From Brachyspira hyodysenteriae ATCC 27164 (GTDB taxonomy: Bacteria; Spirochaetota; Brachyspiria; Brachyspirales; Brachyspiraceae), in assembly GCF_001676785.2 (NCBI RefSeq), contig NZ_CP015910.2, positions 372,001 to 436,000 of the forward strand: a stretch of 64,000 bases of DNA, read 5' to 3'. Numbering within the stretch: the stretch's first letter is position 1; each line of letters opens with the position of its first letter. The position numbers were made by a program, and so were the translations under genes. Below the pieces are notes generated by a model that was not told where the DNA came from, did not search any database, and saw nothing but the letters and a program-made list of their open reading frames with translations. Shown here one piece after another: positions 55,947 to 64,000 of this stretch.

Positions 55947-56825
55947 ATGGCAGAGAAACTTAATGTATTAAAAGCGAGAATTAAAGCTGTATCAAGTACG
56001 CATAAAATAACCAAAACTATGGATATGATAGCAAGATCTAGAACAGCTAAAATTCTAACAGTAGAACAAGGTATGCGTCCTTTCACTCAAAAGTTAAACA
56101 GGATAGTTGAAGATCTTTCGCATTCTGATATGGATCATGTGCATCCTTTGCTTGCTCCAAAAAAGAAAATAAAAAACATAATACTTTTTGTTGTAACTTC
56201 TTCAAGAGGATTATGCGGTTCTTATAATACAAAGATTTTTGATGAGGCTATGGAGAGAATCAGACACCATCATAGACATGGAAGAGAGGTTCAGCTTCAT
56301 GTACTCGGAAAGAAAGGTGAAGTTTATTTTGAGAAGCAGGGCATACCTATAGCACGTAAATATCCTCGTATAGATGAAGAATCTACTTTTGATGATTGTG
56401 CTACTGTAGTTCAGCGTTTCATGCATGAATATGCAGTTGATAATGCTTCTAGGGTAGAGGTTATATATACAAGATATTATACAAGGGTGGTACATATACC
56501 TAAAATTAAAAGTTTGATCCCTATGATTCCTGATGAAGAGGATATCGAGGGACATAAAATAAAGAAAAAATTAGATTATGTTATTGAGCCTAATGTAGAT
56601 GATGTATTAAAAGAGGTTGTACCTATGGCTATTAAAACATATTTCTATTTTATGCTTACAAGTTCTTTTTTGTCTGAGAATGCTGAAAGAGCTATTGCTA
56701 TGAGAAATGCTACTGACAATGCTGAAAGATTATTAACTGATCTTAAAAATAAAGCTAACAGAGCAAGACAAGAACATATTACTAATGAGCTTCTTGATAT
56801 TATAGGCGGTTCTGAGGCTATATAA
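55947..56825 (+). CDS. atpG: F-type ATP synthase subunit gamma
   Basis: 292 residues. The N-terminal helix LKARIKAVSSTHKITKTMDM and the C-terminal helix ERAIAMRNATDNAERLLTDL are the two shaft helices of gamma. The middle carries VTSSRGLCGSYNTKIF. Gamma is the rotor inside the F1 head. A terminator follows 25 bases after the stop, where most operons would continue with atpD and atpC. Confidence 0.95.
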   Translation: MAEKLNVLKARIKAVSSTHKITKTMDMIARSRTAKILTVEQGMRPFTQKLNRIVEDLSHSDMDHVHPLLAPKKKIKNIILFVVTSSRGLCGSYNTKIFDEAMERIRHHHRHGREVQLHVLGKKGEVYFEKQGIPIARKYPRIDEESTFDDCATVVQRFMHEYAVDNASRVEVIYTRYYTRVVHIPKIKSLIPMIPDEEDIEGHKIKKKLDYVIEPNVDDVLKEVVPMAIKTYFYFMLTSSFLSENAERAIAMRNATDNAERLLTDLKNKANRARQEHITNELLDIIGGSEAI

Positions 56826-56849
56826 TTTATTTTGTATATAAAAAATTAA

Positions 56850-56890
56850 ATACCATTCATTATTTATTTTATGGATGGTATTTTTTTATT
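56850..56890 (+). terminator. intrinsic terminator after atpG
   Basis: ATACCATTCAT, a 10-base loop, ATGGATGGTAT, then a run of T. The 11-bp stem has one G-U pair. It ends the ATP synthase transcript immediately after gamma. Confidence 0.88.
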
Positions 56891-56924
56891 TTAAATTTTT
56901 TAATTTTTGTACAATAATGAGTAA

Positions 56925-57345
56925 TCAGCCGCACACTTTACAGTGCTTCCTTCGTTCGCGTATAAATGACTATTATAATATTATGATATTGCCACTACGG
57001 CTAGTATCTGACAAAGTTAAAAATTTTTAGTATATACTAAAAATTTTATAGTTTGTATTTTTTTAGTCAACTTTTTCCCGACACTTACGCTCTGCGGGCT
57101 TCGCCAAAGTTGATGCCAACACCACAGGTGGACTTCGTAGGCATGCTTTGAGAAAGTGCAAGTATAAAATTAGTACTAAATCATACTAAAATCGTCTTAC
57201 ATTTAAAATAATTTATTATATTTAAGTTTAAATATATACTTTCGCGAAGCGTATCCGAGCCTGTCGAGGATATATACCTAAAGATACTTCCTTCGGTCGC
57301 AAAAGAAGTGGGTGGCGGCACTCTGTGTACTTCGTAAGGGCAATG
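56925..57345. repeat. GC-rich palindromic mosaic between atpG and the ankyrin lipoproteins
   Basis: A non-coding stretch with GC content well above its surroundings. It holds two copies of a TTCCTTCGKTCGC motif (56947-56959 and 57288-57300), two related ACTTCGTAgGGCA-type segments (57132 and 57329), the palindrome TTCGCGAA (57241-57248), a TCAACTTT/AAAGTTGA inverted pair (57067-57113) enclosing CCCG/CGGG, and a perfect 28-bp palindrome (57020-57047). No ORF fits. It looks like a mosaic of dispersed, REP-like or mobile-element-derived repeats. Confidence 0.55.
57020..57047. repeat. perfect 28-bp palindrome
   Basis: The 14-base half AAAATTTTTAGTAT is followed directly by its exact complement. 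It lies inside the GC-rich mosaic but is itself A/T-rich. Confidence 0.7.
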
Positions 57346-57467
57346 CCATGCAGATATTTAAAATTTAAAAAAATAATTTTTGACAAAGTATAGTTGTTTA
57401 TGTATATATAAAATTATTTATTTTTATAGTATAATACTCGAAATTATTAATTACTATGAGACGGTAT

Positions 57468-58208
57468 ATGAAAAAAATGCTATTGATTTCTTTTGTTTTA
57501 ATGATTACTTTTATTGTTTCCTGCGGTAAAAAAGAAGAGGCTAGTATAAGTAATAATTCTGTGTATGTAAGTAATTTAAATAATATATATCATAAAACCT
57601 ACACTAATGTTGTAAAGATTCAAGGTAAATTTGTTAATATAAATCCTGCTTTTTATTACGGCAATAGAAAAGAAGGAGAATATAGCGAGGAGTATGATAT
57701 ATTTGAGGCTATAAAAAATCATAGTTTAAAGAGAGTAATGGAATTAATAGAAGATGGTGAAGATATTAATCAAAATGATAGAGACTTCATCATACATAGT
57801 GAGCTTATGGATGCTAATTACTTTATAGAAGGTAGTACTCCTTTAATATTTGCGGTATTTTATAGGGATTTGGGTGTAATGAAATATTTACTTGATAATG
57901 GTGCTGATCCTTATATTAAAGATGATAGCAGTAAGAATTCTTTTTTATGGGCTTGCGGTGTTGGAAATGTTGATGTAATAAAAATGCTTGTAGAGTTTGA
58001 TTCTGATTTAGTTGATTCTCAAGATAGATTTGGTTTAAATGGACTTCATATGGCTGCTTGGAATGACAATGTAGAAGTATTTGAATATTTAATTAATGAT
58101 TTGGGTATGGATATAAACAGCACTGATGAGCACGGAAACGGAGTTTTATATTATGCCACTGAATATGCAACATTAGAGAAGTTAAGAGAGCTAGGAGCTG
58201 AAGAGTAA
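57468..58208 (+). CDS. ankyrin-repeat lipoprotein, copy 1 of 4
   Basis: 246 residues from the ATG at 57468; GAGACGG lies just upstream, as in the paralogues. The N terminus MKKMLLISFVLMITFIVSCG has a lipobox at IVSC. After a conserved segment (FYYGNRKEGEYSEEYDIFEA), three to four ankyrin repeats follow (TPLIFAVFYRDLGVMKYLLD, then ADPYIKDDSS). It is anchored by lipid in a membrane facing the periplasm or outside. It is the first of four tandem paralogues. Confidence 0.85.
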   Translation: MKKMLLISFVLMITFIVSCGKKEEASISNNSVYVSNLNNIYHKTYTNVVKIQGKFVNINPAFYYGNRKEGEYSEEYDIFEAIKNHSLKRVMELIEDGEDINQNDRDFIIHSELMDANYFIEGSTPLIFAVFYRDLGVMKYLLDNGADPYIKDDSSKNSFLWACGVGNVDVIKMLVEFDSDLVDSQDRFGLNGLHMAAWNDNVEVFEYLINDLGMDINSTDEHGNGVLYYATEYATLEKLRELGAEE

Positions 58209-58555
58209 TTTTATAAAAATGATGCATTTAGTAGATAGAGTTATTTTCTAGACTTAATTAGCGAACAATTTTTATTAAAAATAAGATAAAAATTGTGAGT
58301 ATTTCATAAATATATTGAAGATAAATATATAAAAAAATCGAGCGTCTAGCAAATTCATTTGCTAGAGCCTTGAAGCGAGATTTTTTAATTATTAATAAAT
58401 CAATTTTTATTAGCAACAATATAAAAATTGTGAGCGTCTGGCAAGTTTACTTGACAGACCCGATTAGCGAACAATTTTTATTAGCAACAATAGAAAATAA
58501 TTCGTTTTTATTGTATAATACTTCAGAAATTATTAATTACTATACGGTGGTGTTT
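58209..58555. repeat. spacer with REP-like hairpins between ankyrin copies 1 and 2
   Basis: The 347-bp gap contains no credible gene. It carries a perfect hairpin TCTAGCAAAT-TC-ATTTGCTAGA (58345-58366), an imperfect GTCTGGCAAG/CTTGACAGAC hairpin (58436-58459), and repeated CAATTTTTATTAGCAACAAT segments. Related hairpins recur in the next two spacers. Confidence 0.6.
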
Positions 58556-59320
58556 ATGAAAAGTATAAAAATCTCAAAAAGTGTATTATTGGTTTCTTTA
58601 TTATCAATTATTTTAATTGTGTCATGCGGTAAAAAAGAAGAGCCTAGTGTAAGTATAAGTAATAATTCTGTGTATGTAAGTGATCCAAATAATATATATC
58701 ATAAAACTTATACTAATGTTGTAAAGGTTCAGGGTAAATATGTTAGTATGAACGCTGCTTTTTCTTACGGCAATAGAAAAGAAGGAGAATACAGCGAAGA
58801 TTATGATATATTTGAGGCTATACAAAATCATAGCTTAAAGAGAGTACAGGAATTAATAGAAGAAGAAGGCGAAGATATAGATCAAACTTATTTTGGAGAT
58901 AGTTTATATAGTGAATTTATGGATGATAGTTATGCAATAGACGGGGGCACTCCTTTAATATTTGCTGTATTTTATAGAGATTTGGGTATAATGAAATATT
59001 TGCTTGATAAAGGTGCTGATCCTTATATTAAAGATGATGATAGTTGGAATGCATTTTTATGGGCTTGCGGCACAGGCAATGTTGATGTAATAAAAATGCT
59101 TGTACAGTCAGATTCTTATTTAGTTAATTCTAAAAATATGTATGATGCAAACGGACTTCATATGGCGGCTTTGAATGATAATGTAGAGGTGTTTGAGTAT
59201 TTAGTTAATGATTTGGGTATTGATATAAACAGTACAGATGAGGACGGAGACGGAGTTTTATATTATGCCAATGAAGATGCAGCATTAGAAAAGTTAAGAG
59301 AGCTAGGGGCTGAAGAGTAA
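58556..59320 (+). CDS. ankyrin-repeat lipoprotein, copy 2 of 4
   Basis: 254 residues from the ATG at 58556, preceded by GGTGGTG; a longer in-frame extension to 58370 runs through the spacer repeats and is not used. The signal SKSVLLVSLLSIILIVSCGK has the lipobox at IVSC and differs from the other copies, while the mature part is nearly identical to copy 3 (AFSYGNRKEGEYSEDYDIFE, then ADPYIKDDDSWNAFLWACGT). It is likely anchored by lipid. Confidence 0.85.
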   Translation: MKSIKISKSVLLVSLLSIILIVSCGKKEEPSVSISNNSVYVSDPNNIYHKTYTNVVKVQGKYVSMNAAFSYGNRKEGEYSEDYDIFEAIQNHSLKRVQELIEEEGEDIDQTYFGDSLYSEFMDDSYAIDGGTPLIFAVFYRDLGIMKYLLDKGADPYIKDDDSWNAFLWACGTGNVDVIKMLVQSDSYLVNSKNMYDANGLHMAALNDNVEVFEYLVNDLGIDINSTDEDGDGVLYYANEDAALEKLRELGAEE

Positions 59321-59559
59321 TTTTATAAAAATAGTGGGTATCTAGTAAATGAATTTGCTAGACTCAATTAGCTCACAATTTTTATCAGTAATAATATAAA
59401 AAATTGTGAGCATTATATAAGTATAGTCAAAATAAATTATAAAATAATATAGCGTATATCAATGTACGAAGTGAATTGTTATAGCTTTATTAGCAACAAT
59501 ATAAAATATTTGTTTTTATAGTATAATACTCAAAATTATTAATTAGTATGAGGCGGTAT
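59321..59559. repeat. spacer repeat A (nearly identical to spacer B)
   Basis: It includes TCTAGTAAAT-GA-ATTTGCTAGA (59341-59362), CTCACAATTTTT/AAAAATTGTGAG (59372-59410) and a conserved upstream region ending TTTTTATAGTATAATACTCA. Spacer B at 60310-60542 matches it almost base for base, pointing to recent duplication or gene conversion. The shared TATAAT is probably the -10 of each paralogue. Confidence 0.7.
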
Positions 59560-60309
59560 ATGAAAAAATTCTTATTTATTTCTTTTGTTTTAATGATTAC
59601 TTTTATTATTTCTTGCGGTAAAAAAGAAGAGGCTAGTGTAAGTATAAGTAATAATTCTGTGTATGTAAGTGATCCTAATAATATATATCATAAAACCTAT
59701 ACTAATGTTGTAAAGGTTCAGGGTAAATATGTTAGTATGAACTCTGCTTTTTCTTACGGCAATAGAAAAGAAGGAGAATACAGCGAGGATTATGATATAT
59801 TTGAGGCTATACAAAATCATAGTTTAAAAAGGGTACAGGAATTAGTAGAAGAAGAAGGCGAAGATATAGATCAAACTTATTTGGGAGATAGTTTATATAG
59901 TGAATTTATGGATGATAGTTATGCAATAAATGGAGCTACTCCTTTAATATTTGCTATATTTTATAGAGATTTGGGTATAATGAAATATTTGCTTGATAAA
60001 GGTGCTGATCCTTATATTAAAGATGATGATGGATGGAATTCTTTTTTATGGGCTTGTGGAACTGGAAATGTTAATGTAATAAAAATGCTTGTAGAGTTTG
60101 ATTCTGATTTAGTTGATTCTAAAAATATATATCAGGGAAATGGGCTCCATGTAGCTGCTATGTATGATAATGTAGAAGTATTTGAATATTTAGTAAATGA
60201 TTTAGGTATAGATATAAATAGTACAGATGAGGACGGTGATGGAGTTTTGTATTATGCTGAAAAAGATGAGGCAATAGAAAAGTTAAGAGAGCTAGGAGCT
60301 GAAGAATAA
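59560..60309 (+). CDS. ankyrin-repeat lipoprotein, copy 3 of 4
   Basis: 249 residues from the ATG at 59560, with GAGGCGG upstream. Signal KKFLFISFVLMITFIISCGK with lipobox IISC, almost the same as copy 1. The mature region matches copy 2 closely (YAINGATPLIFAIFYRDLGI, ADPYIKDDDGWNSFLWACGT) but resembles copy 1 in places (MLVEFDSDLVDS), so it looks like a mixture of its neighbours. Function unknown; ankyrin repeats suggest protein binding. Confidence 0.85.
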   Translation: MKKFLFISFVLMITFIISCGKKEEASVSISNNSVYVSDPNNIYHKTYTNVVKVQGKYVSMNSAFSYGNRKEGEYSEDYDIFEAIQNHSLKRVQELVEEEGEDIDQTYLGDSLYSEFMDDSYAINGATPLIFAIFYRDLGIMKYLLDKGADPYIKDDDGWNSFLWACGTGNVNVIKMLVEFDSDLVDSKNIYQGNGLHVAAMYDNVEVFEYLVNDLGIDINSTDEDGDGVLYYAEKDEAIEKLRELGAEE

Positions 60310-60542
60310 TTTTATAAAAATAGTGGGGGTCTAGTAAATGAAATTTGCTAGACTCAATTAGCTCACAATTTTTATCAGTAATAATATAAAAAATTGTGAG
60401 CATTATATAAGTATAGTCAAAATAAATTATAAAATAATATAGCGTATATCAATGTACGAAGTGAATTGTTATACCTTTATTAGCAACAATATAAAATATT
60501 TGTTTTTATAGTATAATTTTAAATTATTATGATTGGGTATAT
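60310..60542. repeat. spacer repeat B (nearly identical to spacer A)
   Basis: It carries the same hairpins as spacer A, at 60330-60352 (TCTAGTAAAT-GAA-ATTTGCTAGA) and 60362-60400 (CTCACAATTTTT/AAAAATTGTGAG), and the same promoter-like TATAAT region. Identity to spacer A breaks only near the next start codon. Confidence 0.7.
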
Positions 60543-61253
60543 ATGAAAAAATTGTTATTAATTTCTTTTGTTTTAATGTTTACTTTACTAATTTCTTGCG
60601 GTAAAAAAGAAGAAGATATTATAAGTAATGCTAATAATTTAGATAATAAGATTGATACTAATGTTGTAAAGGTTAAGGGTAAATATGTTAATATGAACTC
60701 TGATTTTTCTTACGGCAACAGAGAAGAAGGAGAATACAGCAAAGATTATGATATATTTGAAGCTATAGAAAATCATAGTTTAAAAAGAGTGATTGAATTA
60801 ATAGAAGAAGGTGAAGATATTAATCAAACTTATAGCGGCGGAAAAAAATATAGTGAGCTTCTTAATAATGATTATTATCTTGATGGAGCTACACCTTTAA
60901 TGTTTGCTGTGTTTTATAGAGATTTAGGTATAATGAAATATTTGCTTGATAAAGGTGCCGATCCTAATATTATTCAAGATGAATATGGACGAAATGTATT
61001 TTTACTTGCTTGCGGTTTTGGAAATGTTGATGTAATAAAAATGATTGTAGATTTTGACTCTGATTTAGTTGATTCTGTATCTAGCCGTGATGAGAATGGA
61101 CTTGATATGTCTTATTTGTATGGAAATATAGAAGTATTTGAATATTTAGTTAATACATTAGGTTTAACTACTGATATTTTGGATAATGTTGATGAAGAAG
61201 ATCCATACGAAAATACTGAGGATATAAAAAAATTAAGAGAACTTCTGAATTAG
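60543..61253 (+). CDS. ankyrin-repeat lipoprotein, copy 4 of 4 (diverged)
   Basis: 236 residues. Signal KKLLLISFVLMFTLLISCGK with lipobox LISC. It is the most diverged copy: it lacks the NNSVYVS segment after the lipobox, and its last ankyrin repeat is replaced by an acidic C-terminal end (ILDNVDEEDPYENTEDIKKL). The central repeats keep the family pattern (TPLMFAVFYRDLGIMKYLLD, then KGADPNIIQDEYGRNVFLLA). Confidence 0.85.
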   Translation: MKKLLLISFVLMFTLLISCGKKEEDIISNANNLDNKIDTNVVKVKGKYVNMNSDFSYGNREEGEYSKDYDIFEAIENHSLKRVIELIEEGEDINQTYSGGKKYSELLNNDYYLDGATPLMFAVFYRDLGIMKYLLDKGADPNIIQDEYGRNVFLLACGFGNVDVIKMIVDFDSDLVDSVSSRDENGLDMSYLYGNIEVFEYLVNTLGLTTDILDNVDEEDPYENTEDIKKLRELLN

Positions 61254-61688
61254 ATTATTTTTATATAATATTTTTTTAATTTTATTAATAAAAAATTATA
61301 AATAACGCACGGTGAATAGGATTTTATTTATAAATTCATTATATTTTTTATTTTGTATATTTTATAAATAAAATTCTTCGTGCGTTGTATAAGCAATAAA
61401 TTTAAATAAATCTAGGGTGGGAATTAGAAATAACAGTGTAGAGCTAAAAATAAAAATAATATAAAAATTGCAGATTAAAGTTATGAGTCTAGAGGGTGGG
61501 GGAGTGAAAATAGGTTTTAAAACTTAATTACATACCCCACCCTTTATTCTTTATCGCTTCATTAAAAAATTTAACTTTAATTATATTTATAGCCTGCTTA
61601 GAAATTTCAGCCCACGCTCAAGATTTTATCAGTTTTATATAGATTATAAATCCTAAAAACTATTTTAAGATATAAATTAAAAAATATA
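61254..61688. repeat. 435-bp gap with G/C boxes and a CGCACG/CGTGCG inverted pair
   Basis: No credible ORF. An inverted repeat runs from CGCACG (61306-61311) to CGTGCG (61379-61384), with ATTTTATTTATAAA (61321-61334) matched by its complement at 61361-61374. G/C boxes GGGTGGG (61415-61421), GGGTGGGGG (61494-61502) and CCCCACCC (61535-61542) follow. The gap near 13657-14022 carries the same parts; both are at convergent gene ends. Confidence 0.55.
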
Positions 61689-62686
61689 TTAATCATATTT
61701 TAGTATTTTGTTTATATCATCCATAATTTTTTTTCTTATTTTATCACGTAATTTTTTAAAAGGTAAAATCCAAACAATTTTATCGACTATTTTAGATAAG
61801 GCCATTCTAGTTCTGTTAATAGATAATATATCCATATATCTAAAATAATTTTCTTTAAAAAAAGGAGTTAAAGAAAAATATTCCCAAAATTTATAATAAT
61901 ATTCATTTATTTGTTGATTAAAACCATATTTTAATGGCTTACCTGCTCCAGCAAAATATGCAGAAATTATGATTTTATTATCACTAATTCCATAATCCGC
62001 TTTTAAATCTAAAAAAGCAGTGCTATCTTTAAATGGATATAAAAGTATATGTTCTTCAGTAAATATTATATTGATATATTTGTTTATACATTCATCAATG
62101 TTTTTTTGATAAGATTGTTCTGAAAACATATTTCTTATTTTTTTATATTAAATACTAATACAGCAGCCGCTATATAACTATATTCAGGATCTTTATAACC
62201 TATGTCTGATATGTATTTATATAAATTAGGAAATATTTTTTTTAGATTTTTGTAATATAATTGTTGGCAAATTAAGGAATAATTAGATATATCTATATCA
62301 TATATATAATTAATATTATCCAAAACTATTGAGTCAGCATCTATAAATAATACATAATCTAAATCTTTTAATATAAATGGAATATCTAATTTAATAAAAA
62401 CACTATAATGCCATAAAGGATGTCCGTTTTTTTTGAATATTTCCTGCCATTTTTTATATTTTTCTATATTATCATAATTTGGCTTATAAAATTTTATTTC
62501 AAAATCTTTAATTTCCTTAAGCATTAATAATTTATTTTTGTTTTCTTCTCTTATATTATCTTCAATAATATGAAAATAAAATTTATCATTTTCAGATGAA
62601 TTTTTTAATATTGATACTATTAATGTAGCAATATATGTTACGAATTTATCATCTGAAATTAAGCATATATTCATTATTTTATTCAT
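61689..62686 (-). pseudogene. family 8 glycosyltransferase, split by a poly-A frameshift
   Basis: The N-terminal part (start 62686, MNKIMNICLISDDKFVTYIA) has the GT8 nucleotide-sugar site with the DxD motif in YVLFIDADSIVL and ends at a TAA (62135). The rest of the enzyme continues in another frame (IRNMFSEQSYQKNIDECINK and LLYPFKDSTAFLDLKADYG) to 61689. The break is in a run of seven A on the coding strand (62138-62144); eight would restore one protein of about 330 residues. This may be decay, phase variation by slippage, or a sequencing error. Confidence 0.75.
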
Positions 62687-62838
62687 TATACTTCCAATTA
62701 TTTTTTAGTTAAATAAAAAGATTAGACAGATATTTTATATAATTGTGTTGTCTAAATAATTTTATACTAAAAAACATAATAATCTAGAAATAATATTTTA
62801 TTAATTATATCAACAATATATAAATAATGCAATAAATT

Positions 62839-63747
62839 CTAAAATAGAGTAGGAGCTTCTTCTACTACTTTGTTATTATATCTGTTGTAAACGCTGTCTT
62901 CAGTATTGAGTTCTTCTTTTGTTTTGTATGTGATATTATATTTTTCTTCTAATGATTTTATTTTTTTATATAGCTTTTCTCTGTACTCATCTTTAAGAAT
63001 GCCGTCAGAATCATAAATATATAGATACTTTTTATAATGTTCAGGAAATACTTGCCTTACGAAGTTGAGATATATTTTTCTGCATTCGCCTCTTAGTTTT
63101 AATGCATCAGCAGCACAGTAATCTATTTCGTACTCTTTTACTTTTTTAAAAATATCTTCTATACTGTCTTCTGTTATAAAAGGCATTATAGGCATAGCAT
63201 GAACGGCAACTATTGCTTTTGTCTTTTTAAACTCTCTAAGCATATTAAATCTTTTCTCTGGGCTTATTACATTAGGTTCTATTAAAGAAGATAACTTTTC
63301 ATCTAATGTTGTTATAGTTGAAGCTATTCTTACAGGCACTATACTTGAAAGCTCATCTATCAAATCAAAATCTCTTAATATTAAATTGCTTTTTGTGGAT
63401 ATGCACATAGGAGTTTTATATCTTATAAGAAGTTTTAAAACATCTCTCATAAGTTTATAATCTTTTTCAGCCTCCTGATAATTATCAGTAACGCTTCCAA
63501 GATTAATAATATCTCTATTCCAATTCCTTGAAGAAAGTTCTTTTTCTAATACTTCGGCAATATTTTTCTTTACGAATATCTCTCCGAAAAAATCTTTTGA
63601 GTTAATATATTTATGAGAATAAACAGCAAAACAGTAATAACATTTATGCAAACATCCTCTGTAAATATTTAAATCATAACAGAATCCGTATTCATTATCT
63701 ATTTTATTTAAAGCCGATTTGCAGTTAATTTCTCTATATTTAAGCAT
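62839..63747 (-). CDS. radical SAM protein (SplB-like)
   Basis: 302 residues. The iron-sulphur cluster cysteines are in GCLHKCYYC (residues 32-40, CxxxCxxC). A SAM-binding-type region follows (INLGSVTDNYQEAEKDYKLM, then STKSNLILRDFDLI). The pattern matches the SplB/Rv2578c-type family of single-domain radical SAM proteins, whose exact substrates are mostly unknown. The C-terminal ~50 residues are charged. It lies alone, divergent from the partial rtcB-like gene. Confidence 0.8.
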   Translation of the reverse strand: MLKYREINCKSALNKIDNEYGFCYDLNIYRGCLHKCYYCFAVYSHKYINSKDFFGEIFVKKNIAEVLEKELSSRNWNRDIINLGSVTDNYQEAEKDYKLMRDVLKLLIRYKTPMCISTKSNLILRDFDLIDELSSIVPVRIASTITTLDEKLSSLIEPNVISPEKRFNMLREFKKTKAIVAVHAMPIMPFITEDSIEDIFKKVKEYEIDYCAADALKLRGECRKIYLNFVRQVFPEHYKKYLYIYDSDGILKDEYREKLYKKIKSLEEKYNITYKTKEELNTEDSVYNRYNNKVVEEAPTLF

Positions 63748-63953
63748 TGATTTTATCTCTTTATCAAATCTGTATTAAAATATTGTGTTTATAATAATAC
63801 TGTATTTTAATATTTTGTCAACTTATTATTTATTAATAATATATAAATTAAAAATATGCTTATATTAAAATATAACTTTTTTGACAAATTCTGACATTTC
63901 AATGATTTATAATAAATGGTAGAATATAATTTAATGTAAATGAAGAGGTGTTT

Positions 63954-64000
63954 ATGATAGAGCTTAAAGGAAAATACAATAAAGACTGCAAAATTTTTAC
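63954..64000 (+). CDS. rtcB: probable RtcB RNA ligase, N-terminal fragment (runs off window)
   Basis: Only the first 16 residues are present: MIELKGKYNKDCKIFT. This matches the usual start of RtcB (M-x-LKGKYN...F) and AAGAGGTG lies at a good distance upstream. RtcB joins RNA 2',3'-cyclic phosphate and 5'-OH ends. The call depends on very few residues. Confidence 0.5.
   Translation, partial: MIELKGKYNKDCKIF

Noticed and set aside
58370-58555. 62-residue N-terminal extension of ankyrin copy 2
   Set aside because: It runs through spacer repeats and would bury the lipoprotein signal; the ATG at 58556 aligns with the paralogues.
59321-60542. Repeated spacers considered as a CRISPR array
   Set aside because: The repeats are over 200 bp, flank paralogous genes, and there are no short regularly spaced units or cas genes.

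Overview
The window is very AT-rich, with A/T-biased codons and intergenic DNA that is almost pure A/T. The gene content points to a spirochaete, most likely Brachyspira: a single long S10-spc-alpha ribosomal operon, lipid A genes (fabZ-lpxA-lpxB), bacteriohemerythrin, a CheB-like protein, a UPF0164-like outer-membrane protein and many secreted ankyrin-repeat proteins. The genus is inferred from content and composition; no database search was possible.

Layout. 1-11423: the 3' part of the S10 operon (from rplB) followed by the spc and alpha operons as one + strand block ending rpoA-rplQ; adk and map are absent between secY and infA. 11497-13656: a hairpin leader, rho and an Smr-domain gene. 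14023-17248 (-): fabZ-lpxA-lpxB plus a GHKL-ATPase-like gene. 17249-23733: an accessory locus, described below. 23744-30553: iron alcohol dehydrogenase, a large ankyrin protein, a frameshifted TPR gene, hslVU and bacteriohemerythrin. 30652-37919: a long Lnt-like gene, a CheB-like protein, two small lipoproteins, ispE, a beta-barrel protein and a pentapeptide-like protein. 37923-44801: a mannose-1-phosphate guanylyltransferase, an HTH-receiver regulator, priA, a DksA-like zinc finger, rpsI-rplM, a repetitive 69-aa ORF, an eroded panC and a zinc-ribbon membrane protein. 45008-50605 (-): a TetR regulator, TolC-like and RND efflux genes with no adaptor gene. 50901-56825: a STAS protein and an F-type ATP synthase cluster a-c-b-delta-delta'-alpha-gamma that stops without beta or epsilon. 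56890-61253: a GC-rich palindromic mosaic, then four tandem ankyrin lipoproteins. 61254-64000: a G/C-box repeat region, a frameshifted family 8 glycosyltransferase, a radical SAM protein and the start of a probable rtcB.

The strongest candidate for an undescribed system is 17515-23733. Two tandem copies of a structured leader, each with its own promoter and with compensatory base changes between copies, precede a 66-aa basic peptide gene; the first copy has lost its ORF. A 25-aa hydrophobic peptide gene follows, then four tightly packed genes: a 675-aa protein with a PD-(D/E)XK-like signature and a glycine-rich membrane region, a 384-aa coiled-coil protein, a 129-aa protein, and a UPF1-like superfamily 1 helicase. 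An 18-bp perfect hairpin ends the locus. A nuclease-like, membrane and helicase combination suggests mobile-element defence or conflict, but that role is inference.

Other points worth checking are two adjacent divergent delta-subunit genes and the missing beta/epsilon in the ATP synthase cluster, Asn at the phosphoacceptor position of the CheB receiver, loss of several PanC active-site residues, two genes broken at homopolymer or single-base sites, and a 32-bp near-perfect palindrome upstream of the TetR gene.
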